A stretch of 6,645 nucleotides of DNA from Fidelibacterota bacterium. GTDB taxonomy: Bacteria > Fidelibacterota > UBA2242 > JAFGTP01. Positions 1-5,310 of the stretch are shown in pieces. The DNA is taken from contig JAOZSG010000198.1 of assembly GCA_029939785.1 (NCBI GenBank), positions 1 through 6,645 on the forward strand, read 5' to 3'. Position 1 is the first letter of the stretch. Each line of letters starts with the position of its first letter. The notes under the pieces were generated by a model that was not told the origin of the DNA, made no database searches, and saw only the letters and a program-made list of their open reading frames with translations. The position numbers and the translations under genes are program-made.

Positions 1-62
1 ATAAATACAAAGGCATTATTATTTCCAAATTCCAGTTTTAGTTTGTTAATTAAATATTCCAC
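1..62 (-). CDS. possible 5' end of a divergent gene, cut by left edge
   Basis: This is a tentative call. Reading leftward from GTG at 62-60, 20 codons stay open to the window edge and give (M)EYLINKLKLEFGNNNAFVF. A GGAG lies six bases upstream of the GTG, which fits a ribosome binding site. Further upstream, a perfect TTGACA box and a TAAATT box with a 17-base spacer would place transcription start about 25 bases before the GTG. An in-frame TTG at 74-72 is an alternative start but lacks a Shine-Dalgarno sequence. An in-frame TGA at 86-84 bounds the frame. The visible peptide is plausible protein but too short to assign a family. Twenty open codons alone mean little in any DNA; the call rests on the aligned promoter, ribosome site and start. 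Confidence 0.38.
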   Translation of the reverse strand, partial: MEYLINKLKLEFGNNNAFVF

Positions 63-93
63 AATAGTCTCCAAGTCGGTTATTCATAAAATG

Positions 94-122
94 AATTTAG
101 TGTTTAACCCGGTTATTGTCAA
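94..122 (-). promoter_or_regulatory. candidate sigma70-type promoter for the divergent gene
   Basis: On the minus strand a perfect -35 box, TTGACA, occupies 122-117. After a 17-base spacer, TAAATT (99-94) matches four of six bases of TATAAT. Expected transcription start is near 87, about 25 bases before the GTG at 62. The spacing is ideal but the -10 is imperfect, and AT-rich DNA gives chance matches, so this is moderate evidence. Confidence 0.4.
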
Positions 123-188
123 ACTATACTTGTATAATTATCGAGTTTTAAAAAAACTAATTGTATATTCTGATATTGGAATTTTAAT

Positions 189-251
189 TTTAGGCTTTAG
201 GCTGTAGGCTGTAGGCTTTAGGCTTTAGGCTTTAGGCTTTAGGCTTTAGGC
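189..251. repeat. tandem heptamer array, nine TTTAGGC units
   Basis: Nine contiguous 7-base units run without interruption for 63 bases. Seven units are TTTAGGC; units three and four (203-209 and 210-216) are TGTAGGC. The array sits in the non-coding region between the possible leftward gene and the adaptor gene, about 180 bases upstream of the adaptor start. It belongs to no coding frame that I accept. Perfect short tandem repeats of this kind gain and lose units by slipped-strand pairing, so copy number may vary between strains. The two adjacent identical variants suggest that one mutated unit was itself duplicated. Any effect on transcription is inference. Confidence 0.95.
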
Positions 252-363
252 TTTTCAAAACAATCTTTTTTTCAAAAACCATTAACATAAAAAAATGAAG
301 AGAACATGACAACTATTACTAATTATATGTATCTTATTTTATATATGTAGTAAAATTATTATG

Positions 364-396
364 GTGTTAATCTATAATTATTCCATTTAATAACAC
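364..396 (+). promoter_or_regulatory. candidate -10 box inside a 6-base inverted repeat
   Basis: A perfect TATAAT lies at 373-378, which would start transcription near 385, about 47 bases before the adaptor ATG. No good -35 box exists at 16-18 bases spacing, so the match may be chance in AT-rich DNA. The box is flanked by GTGTTA (364-369) and TAACAC (391-396), an exact inverted repeat with a 21-base gap. That arrangement could be an operator or a weak leader hairpin. An alternative, ATGACA (306-311) with TATCTT 18 bases later, is no stronger. Confidence 0.27.
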
Positions 397-431
397 AATT
401 TGAATAAAAAATATTAAGGAGAATTCAACTC

Positions 432-1691
432 ATGTCTAAGAAAAAGATCATAGTCGGCTCAATAATTTCGTTAGTAGTAATTTCTATCATAGGTATGACT
501 ATTGTAAAAAAGAACAAACCTCAAATTATTGAAATACAGACTACAAAAGTTGAAAAACAAAAAATTGTCGAGACTGTAACAGCAACAGGAAGAATTCAAC
601 CAAAAACCCAGGTTAAAATTAGTGCAGATGTTGCAGCCAAAATTATTAGTATGGATGTAAAAGAAGGTGATTTAGTAAAGAAAGGCGATTTTTTAGTTCA
701 ACTGGATCGTGAACGTTATTTGGCATCTGTTGAAAGTGCAGAAGCAAATACAAGATCAGCAGAAGCAAATGCACAAGTGTATAATGAAAATATGAAAAAG
801 ACTAATAAAGATTATGCAAGAACAAAATCATTATTTGATAAGCAACTTGAATCAGAAGTTACTCTTGATCAAATGTATGCAATTGCACAAGTAGAAAAAG
901 CCAGATACAAATCTGCACTTGAACAGGTAGAACAGGCTAAAGCTTCATTGAAACAGGCAAACGATGCATTGTCAAAAACTACTATTTATGCTCCAATGTC
1001 AGGAACAATAAGTGCTTTGAATAAGGAAATTGGTGAAATTGCACTTGGTTCACAATTTCAGGAAGATGTAATCATGATTATTTCCGATCTATCAATTATG
1101 GAAGCAGTAGTAGATGTAGATGAAAATGATATTGTATCTTGTGTGTTGGGTGATAGTGCAATAATTGAAGTAGATGCATTACCAGAAAAAATCTATAAAG
1201 GTATTATTACAGAAATTGCAAATAGTGCAACAGTATCAGGACAGGGAAGTGCAAATCAGAAAACAGAATTTGAAGTAAAAATCAATATTTTAATTCCAGG
1301 AGTTGAATTAAGACCCGGAATGACAGCCAGTAGTGATATAATTACTGAAGTTTGTAAAAATACTATTGGTGTGCCAATTCAGAGTGTTTCTTTAAAGACC
1401 TTAGAACAATTGGAACCTAAACAGTCTAAATCAAAAAAAGACAAAAGTGCTTCAGATATCAAGTTACCTGAATATAAATTGGATAAAGAAGGTTTTGTAC
1501 AGATAGTATTTGTAGTAAACGACAATAAAGTAATTGCAAAAGAAGTAAAAACCGGAATCCAGGGTGAAAATAACATACAGATTTTAGAAGGGATTTCCGA
1601 AAATGAAGAAGTTGTAACAGGAAATTTTCGAGCAATTAGTGAAACTTTAAGAAATCTAACAGAAGTTGTAATTAATAATGAGAAAAAATAA
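432..1691 (+). CDS. MacA/HlyD-family periplasmic adaptor of an ABC exporter
   Basis: This 419-residue protein is a membrane-fusion adaptor, which in known MacAB-type systems links an inner-membrane ABC transporter to an outer-membrane channel. Residues 1-5 are basic and about 6-25 form one N-terminal membrane anchor, with no lipobox cysteine. The first half of the lipoyl-like domain covers about 48-93 (ATGRIQPKTQVKIS, then KEGDLVKKGDFLVQLD). An alanine- and glutamate-rich alpha-helical hairpin spans about 95-182. The second lipoyl half starts at IYAPMSGTIS (185-194). A beta-barrel domain follows to about 305, including LRPGMTAS (293-300), then a membrane-proximal domain to the C terminus. A lysine-rich segment, about 327-345, interrupts that last domain. 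The start has AAGGAG ten bases upstream. The first permease gene begins 14 bases after the stop, which indicates co-transcription. The family is confident; the substrate is unknown, and symbol macA is withheld because these adaptors serve many exporters. Confidence 0.93.
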   Translation: MSKKKIIVGSIISLVVISIIGMTIVKKNKPQIIEIQTTKVEKQKIVETVTATGRIQPKTQVKISADVAAKIISMDVKEGDLVKKGDFLVQLDRERYLASVESAEANTRSAEANAQVYNENMKKTNKDYARTKSLFDKQLESEVTLDQMYAIAQVEKARYKSALEQVEQAKASLKQANDALSKTTIYAPMSGTISALNKEIGEIALGSQFQEDVIMIISDLSIMEAVVDVDENDIVSCVLGDSAIIEVDALPEKIYKGIITEIANSATVSGQGSANQKTEFEVKINILIPGVELRPGMTASSDIITEVCKNTIGVPIQSVSLKTLEQLEPKQSKSKKDKSASDIKLPEYKLDKEGFVQIVFVVNDNKVIAKEVKTGIQGENNIQILEGISENEEVVTGNFRAISETLRNLTEVVINNEKK

Positions 1692-1705
1692 ATCAAGGCT
1701 TAATT

Positions 1706-2941
1706 ATGAGATCCATTCAAGATAAAATAGAAGCCTTTCGAATTGCTTTTTATGCATTAAAGGCAAATAAAAGCAGAGCAGTTCTTACTACTTTGGGAAT
1801 AATAATCGGAATAGTTGCTGTTACTACAACTATGACAGCTGCAAATGGTCTAGGTAATAGTTTTAAGGAAAGTGCTGCTGCACTTGGTACAGATGTATAT
1901 TATGTATCAAAAATGCCATGGATTATTCAAGGCAATTTTTTTGAATTCCGAAACCGGGAAAATATTACCTATGAAGAGGGAGTTAAATTAATACGTGAAT
2001 TATCTGATGCAAAGGCAGTAATTCCTTCAACGAACCAAAACTATGATATTAAATATAAATCTGAAATCATGTCTGCTGTACCAATCATTGGTACGACCGA
2101 ACAACAAGTACAAATAATTGATGCTTTTCCAGAATTTGGACGATTTCTTACATCACCTGACATTCAATATAAAAAAAATGTTTGTGTAATTGGATATGAG
2201 ATAAAAAAAGAAATGTTCAAAAATGTTGACCCAATAAACAAAGACATAAAAATTGGACGTTATAAATATAGAATAATTGGTGTAATGGAAAAACGTGGAA
2301 GTGCAGGATTTTTTGGTGGCCCGAATTTTGACCGACAAATCTTTATACCAATTACTACATTTATGAAAGTTTACGGAAGCCTGAACAGACAATTTAATAT
2401 TGCAGTAAAATCTCCATCTCAGGATGAAATGAAAAATTTTCAATACGAAATTATTGGAAAAATGCGTAAAATCAGAAAACTTAAACCAAGTGAAAAAGAT
2501 AATTTCTCAATAAACTCAATGGATTCACTTATGAGTGCATATAATAGTATTATGGGCGTAATTGTTCTCATTGGTTTACTTATTACCAGTATATCACTAT
2601 TTGTTGGAGCAATTGGTGTAATGAATATTATGTTTGTATCTGTTACAGAGAGAACACGGGAAATTGGAATTCGTAAAGCAGTAGGTGCAAAAAGCAAAAC
2701 TATCATGACACAATTTTTATTTGAATCATCATCCATTTGTTTAATTGGTGGATCGATTGGTTTGGTTTTTTCTTTTGGGATAGCAAAATTGATAGATATG
2801 TTATTAATGCCTGCAACAGTTTCTTTGCCGGTCGTTATGACCAGTATTTTAGTATCAATACTTGTTGGTGTGTTTTCAGGTCTGATGCCAGCTATAAAAG
2901 CATCACGGTTAAATCCAATTGATGCATTACATTATGAATAA
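1706..2941 (+). CDS. MacB-like ABC transporter permease, FtsX family, first copy
   Basis: This 411-residue inner-membrane protein has the MacB half-permease architecture. A cytoplasmic N-terminal helix (about 1-22) precedes TM1 (about 26-46, including LGIIIGIVAV). A large periplasmic MacB_PCD-type domain spans about 50-280. TM2 lies at about 283-309, TM3 at about 340-361 and TM4 at about 374-396. The FtsX signature includes GVMNIMFVSVTERTREIGIR (304-323), followed by KAVGAK. The C terminus PAIKASRLNPIDALHYE is typical. Full-length MacB is about 650 residues with an N-terminal ATPase; this protein has no Walker or ABC signature motif, so a separate LolD/MacB-type ATPase must drive it. AAGG lies seven bases before the ATG. 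It probably pairs with the second permease in a heterodimer, or each forms homodimers. Whether it exports peptides, antibiotics or lipoproteins cannot be told from sequence. Confidence 0.93.
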   Translation: MRSIQDKIEAFRIAFYALKANKSRAVLTTLGIIIGIVAVTTTMTAANGLGNSFKESAAALGTDVYYVSKMPWIIQGNFFEFRNRENITYEEGVKLIRELSDAKAVIPSTNQNYDIKYKSEIMSAVPIIGTTEQQVQIIDAFPEFGRFLTSPDIQYKKNVCVIGYEIKKEMFKNVDPINKDIKIGRYKYRIIGVMEKRGSAGFFGGPNFDRQIFIPITTFMKVYGSLNRQFNIAVKSPSQDEMKNFQYEIIGKMRKIRKLKPSEKDNFSINSMDSLMSAYNSIMGVIVLIGLLITSISLFVGAIGVMNIMFVSVTERTREIGIRKAVGAKSKTIMTQFLFESSSICLIGGSIGLVFSFGIAKLIDMLLMPATVSLPVVMTSILVSILVGVFSGLMPAIKASRLNPIDALHYE

Positions 2942-2955
2942 ATGAAAGAACTATT

Positions 2956-3087
2956 AACCACGAATGAACACTAATAAACACGAATAAAATTGAATTATTA
3001 AATATTAGTGGAAACATGTCCGGTCGAAGATCCTGTCGAAGATCAGGCGAATGACTGACAACCGACGGATTTGTGTTTATTAGTGGC
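2956..3087. repeat. hairpin-forming intergenic repeat element between the permease genes
   Basis: The element begins 15 bases after the first permease stop. Its left arm carries three units spaced exactly ten bases apart: CACGAAT (2959-2965), CACTAAT (2969-2975) and CACGAAT (2979-2985). The right arm has two of the same units on the opposite strand, CACTAAT (3085-3079) and CACAAAT (3075-3069). Arms 2969-2985 and 3069-3085 are complementary at 16 of 17 positions. A further inverted CACTAAT at 3010-3004 could pair with the left arm and form a shorter, competing hairpin. The enclosed core is markedly richer in GC than its surroundings. The structure resembles a small non-autonomous mobile repeat or an mRNA-stabilising hairpin. 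No target-site duplication is obvious, and there is no T-run after it, so it is not a standard terminator. Confidence 0.8.
3021..3044. repeat. tandem 12-mer inside the repeat element core
   Basis: Two adjacent 12-base copies, CGGTCGAAGATC (3021-3032) and CTGTCGAAGATC (3033-3044), match at 11 of 12 positions. They lie in a stretch (about 3015-3068) that is roughly half G+C, against about 30% in the neighbouring DNA. The second copy is flanked by CCTG and CAGG, which could close a four-pair stem. No reading frame uses this segment. Confidence 0.8.
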
Positions 3088-3109
3088 AAAAATAATTTTA
3101 GGATAAATT

Positions 3110-4354
3110 ATGAAACTTATTGACGCTTTTAAAATGGCAATCACAGCAATTAAAATGAATAAACTTCGTTCAGCTTTGACATTAGTAGGAATTATTGCCG
3201 GAGTTGCATCTATTGTTGCTGTTATGACAGGAGTTTCTGTTATACAAACTTCTGTAGAGAAAGAGATGAGCATTCTTGGTAATACTACATTTCAAATACA
3301 AAAATGGGCTAATGGTCCTACCAGCCAGGAAGAAAGAATAAAAATTGCTAAACGTCGTCCATTAACAGTAGCAAATGCTGATGCCATACGTGATAGAGTA
3401 AAATCAGTTAATTTGGTTGGTGCAGAACTCTGGGGATATCAAAGGGTAATTCAATATAAAAATAAAAAAACAGAACCAAATATTCAAATGTGTGGAGGAA
3501 CCCCTGAATATCCGGCGAACAATACACATCTTGTTGAATTTGGACGTAATATTTCAAATGAGGATGTAAAACTCGGACGGAATGTCGTGGTTCTTGGCTT
3601 TGGTGTTGCCAAAGAAGTATTTCCCTGGACTGACCCAATAAATAGAATTATTAAAATTGATGGAAGAAAATTTAAAGTTATTGGTGTTTTTGGTGAAAAA
3701 AAATCAACATTTGGAGGTGGTTTTGATAATTACACATTAATTCCAATTACATTATATAAAAGGATATATGGAAAATATCGAGGTGATGGTAGGTTAAATT
3801 CTGTTAATATTACAATCAATGCAAAATCTCCTGAACTTCTTGAAGAAGCAATTGCAGAAACACGCAGAGTGATGCGTCATGAACGTGGACTAAAAATTAA
3901 TGAAGAGGATGATTTCACTCTATATACAAATCAGAGTAATATAGATACTTTTAACAAAACTACTGCCGGAGTTAAAGCCGGAGCTTATGTAATAGGAATT
4001 ATTGCACTAATCGTTGCCGGAATTGGCATTATGAATATTATGTTGGTATCTGTCACAGAGAGAACTAAAGAAATTGGTCTTCGAAAATCACTCGGAGCAA
4101 AACGCAGGAATATCCTTTCTCAATTTTTGATGGAAGCAATTCTTCTTACTAATATTGGTGGCTTTTTTGGAGTAATGATTGGTTTTGGACTTGGAAATAT
4201 TCTTAGTATGGTTACAGCATTTGAAGCAAGTGTTCCTTTAGAATGGGTTTTGGGTGGACTTATCTTCTGTACTATTGTCGGAGTCTCTTTTGGTTTATGG
4301 CCTGCTATGATAGCCTCTAAACTTGATCCAATCGAATCATTAAGATTTGAGTAA
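3110..4354 (+). CDS. MacB-like ABC transporter permease, FtsX family, second copy
   Basis: This 414-residue protein is a paralogue of the preceding permease with the same order of parts. TM1 lies at about 22-45, a periplasmic MacB_PCD-type domain at about 46-285, TM2 at about 289-313, TM3 at about 341-366 and TM4 at about 378-400. The FtsX signature GIMNIMLVSVTERTKEIGLR (306-325) continues as KSLGAKRR, and the C terminus is PAMIASKLDPIESLRFE. It also lacks an ATPase domain. The periplasmic domain differs considerably from the first copy, for example GGTPEYPANNTHLVEFGR (129-146), so the two are ancient paralogues and suggest an asymmetric pair. AGGA lies six bases before the ATG. A repeat-filled gap of 168 bases separates it from the first permease, against 14 bases between adaptor and first permease. 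Co-transcription is likely but the hairpin may alter relative expression. Confidence 0.93.
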   Translation: MKLIDAFKMAITAIKMNKLRSALTLVGIIAGVASIVAVMTGVSVIQTSVEKEMSILGNTTFQIQKWANGPTSQEERIKIAKRRPLTVANADAIRDRVKSVNLVGAELWGYQRVIQYKNKKTEPNIQMCGGTPEYPANNTHLVEFGRNISNEDVKLGRNVVVLGFGVAKEVFPWTDPINRIIKIDGRKFKVIGVFGEKKSTFGGGFDNYTLIPITLYKRIYGKYRGDGRLNSVNITINAKSPELLEEAIAETRRVMRHERGLKINEEDDFTLYTNQSNIDTFNKTTAGVKAGAYVIGIIALIVAGIGIMNIMLVSVTERTKEIGLRKSLGAKRRNILSQFLMEAILLTNIGGFFGVMIGFGLGNILSMVTAFEASVPLEWVLGGLIFCTIVGVSFGLWPAMIASKLDPIESLRFE

Positions 4355-4550
4355 ATATCACTCAGATTGTTGATTCAGATTTAATAAATCACATTATTTA
4401 TGATTTTGTTTATTTAACCGCGAATTACGCTAATAAACGCGAATTGTAAATTATAACTATGTTTTAATTAGACTGGTTATGGTTAAAAAATAAATACATG
4501 GATTTATCAACAGAATCACTATATTTCATATATTAACAAGAAGGTGAGTT
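4355..4550. other. 196-base intergenic spacer with a repeat remnant
   Basis: The spacer separates the second permease from the lipoprotein gene. It holds the diverged three-unit repeat (4416-4444) and AT-rich sequence. A short palindrome, GATTTA-A-TAAATC (4378-4390), has no T-run immediately after it and is not called a terminator. A TATATT (4520-4525) lacks a convincing -35 box, so whether the lipoprotein gene has its own promoter is open. Confidence 0.6.
4416..4444. repeat. second, diverged copy of the periodic CRCNAAT arm
   Basis: Three units, CGCGAAT (4419-4425), CGCTAAT (4428-4434) and CGCGAAT (4438-4444), follow AACC just as in the copy at 2956-2985. Alignment needs one single-base gap. 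All three units carry G where the first copy carries A, and the middle unit has T at the fourth base in both copies. No matching inverted arm was found, though TTTAACC (4413-4419) and GGTTAAA (4481-4487) form a 7-base inverted pair that might mark the ends. Confidence 0.75.
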
Positions 4551-5267
4551 ATGAAAAAATCAATTCAATTGTTATTATTTATGGTTTTATTTCTATCAAA
4601 TTGCATAGAATATCAGGAAGAAATGTGGTTTGAAAGAGATGGTTCAGGAAAATTGACAATGAAAATCAGTTTGAATGAGTATCTGTCCTCGCTTGATGAA
4701 GGATCTTCTGATAATGATTTCAATGAAGATGAAATGGTTAAAGATCTTAATTCACACATGGGAATTAAAGTAACTTCAAGTAAATCCTATTATCATAATG
4801 AAAAGAAATGGATTGAAATAAATTTGAAATTTGACTCTTTTGATAATCTTTCAAAAATCAATGAAGATGAAACAGAATTAAATTTTATGGGAAAAATCAA
4901 ACTAACGTATGATAATAAAGGTAATCTGAATTTTTCCAGAGAAATATTTATAGACAATATTGATACTGATGATGATGAAAATGATGCAACAATGATCAAA
5001 GCAATGTTATCGAAATATAAATGGGAATATATTGTTCATTTCCCATCAAAAATATTGGTTGCCAATGCTGCTGAAGAAAATATTGATGAATCAAAAAAAA
5101 CAGTTAAATGGACATTTCCTCTGATGGTTCTTGCAAAAAAATCTCAAACAATGGAAGCAACTTTTGTCAATCCAAATGCACTCGGAAATAATAAATATTT
5201 TGTGTCATTTTTTGTCGTCTTTATCTTTCTGGTAGTATATGGTCTTATGAAGCGAAAAAAAATATAA
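4551..5267 (+). CDS. predicted lipoprotein with C-terminal membrane anchor, LppM-like pattern
   Basis: This 238-residue protein begins with a lipoprotein signal peptide: two lysines, a hydrophobic run and lipobox LSNC, with Cys18 the predicted acylated residue. The exported part (19-215) is mostly beta-strand-like and acidic. It opens with EYQEEMWFERDGSGKLTMKI (20-39) and later has KTVKWTFPL (183-191). This layout, a strand with DGSG followed by a late W-x-F-P strand, resembles LppM-like lipoproteins as I remember them; that assignment is unverified. A second hydrophobic segment (about 215-231) is followed by MKRKKI, so the C terminus should lie in the cytoplasm. The chain would therefore be tied to the inner membrane at both ends, unless processed. 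AAGG lies six bases before the ATG. The gene follows the exporter cluster on the same strand after 196 bases; functional linkage is only possible. The function is unknown. Confidence 0.85.
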   Translation: MKKSIQLLLFMVLFLSNCIEYQEEMWFERDGSGKLTMKISLNEYLSSLDEGSSDNDFNEDEMVKDLNSHMGIKVTSSKSYYHNEKKWIEINLKFDSFDNLSKINEDETELNFMGKIKLTYDNKGNLNFSREIFIDNIDTDDDENDATMIKAMLSKYKWEYIVHFPSKILVANAAEENIDESKKTVKWTFPLMVLAKKSQTMEATFVNPNALGNNKYFVSFFVVFIFLVVYGLMKRKKI

Positions 5268-5273
5268 TAAAAG

Positions 5274-5305
5274 GCCATATTGATTGGCAGTAAATTTTTT
5301 TTTAC
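5274..5305. terminator. weak candidate bidirectional terminator between convergent genes
   Basis: The 43-base gap between converging genes contains GCCA (5274-5277) and TGGC (5285-5288) with a seven-base loop. A run of nine T lies shortly downstream on the plus strand (5295-5303). On the minus strand the same stem is followed by CTTTTATTATATTTTTTTT. A second stem, GTAAA (5290-5294) with TTTAC (5301-5305), encloses part of the T-run. Each stem has only four or five pairs, so efficiency is doubtful, but location and T-runs fit. Confidence 0.38.
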
Positions 5306-5310
5306 GGTTT

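Larger units (their letters stand above)
63..431. other. 369-base intergenic region upstream of the exporter cluster
   Basis: I see no convincing gene here. The region contains the candidate leftward promoter (94-122), the heptamer array (189-251), a very AT-rich stretch (255-360), and the presumed leader of the adaptor gene. A short hairpin, ATTCAT with loop AAA and ATGAAT (82-96), is present but has only six pairs. No riboswitch or tRNA fold was recognised. Confidence 0.7.

Noticed and set aside
89..110. Possible degenerate third copy of the CRCNAAT repeat on the minus strand (GGTTAAACACTAA)
   Set aside because: Only about eight bases align well and the ten-base unit spacing is lost; this is within chance for AT-rich DNA.
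1..207. Plus-strand frame open from the left edge to TAG at 205-207 (68 codons)
   Set aside because: The translation is a run of Leu, Ile, Ser, Val and Tyr without recognisable motifs, and it ends inside the heptamer array. It looks like chance or antisense to the possible leftward gene, though an upstream gene's 3' end cannot be wholly excluded without more sequence.
189..251. CRISPR or telomeric repeat interpretation of the heptamer array
   Set aside because: Units are 7 bases with no spacers, so it is not CRISPR. The array is short and flanked on both sides by ordinary sequence, so it is not a chromosome end.
306..350. Fourteen-codon ORF starting ATG-ACA upstream of the adaptor
   Set aside because: It has no ribosome binding site, is composed mainly of AT-rich codons, and has no attenuator-like residue run.
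1379..1696. 105-codon minus-strand frame antisense to the adaptor 3' end
   Set aside because: It lies wholly opposite a well-supported gene, has Ser/Phe/Leu-rich antisense composition, and no ribosome site of note.
2153..2736. Two minus-strand frames of 96 and 98 codons within the first permease gene
   Set aside because: They are shadows of the permease reading frame; the plus-strand translation has full-length family motifs and these have none.
2892..3273. Minus-strand frames of 65 and 76 codons crossing the inter-permease gap
   Set aside because: They overlap permease ends and the repeat element. The apparent peptides are translations of repeat and antisense DNA, so a hidden small gene there is not supported.
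4504..4534. Promoter TTATCA with TATATT upstream of the lipoprotein gene
   Set aside because: The spacer would be 19 bases, and the predicted start would fall on the ribosome binding site, making the pair implausible.
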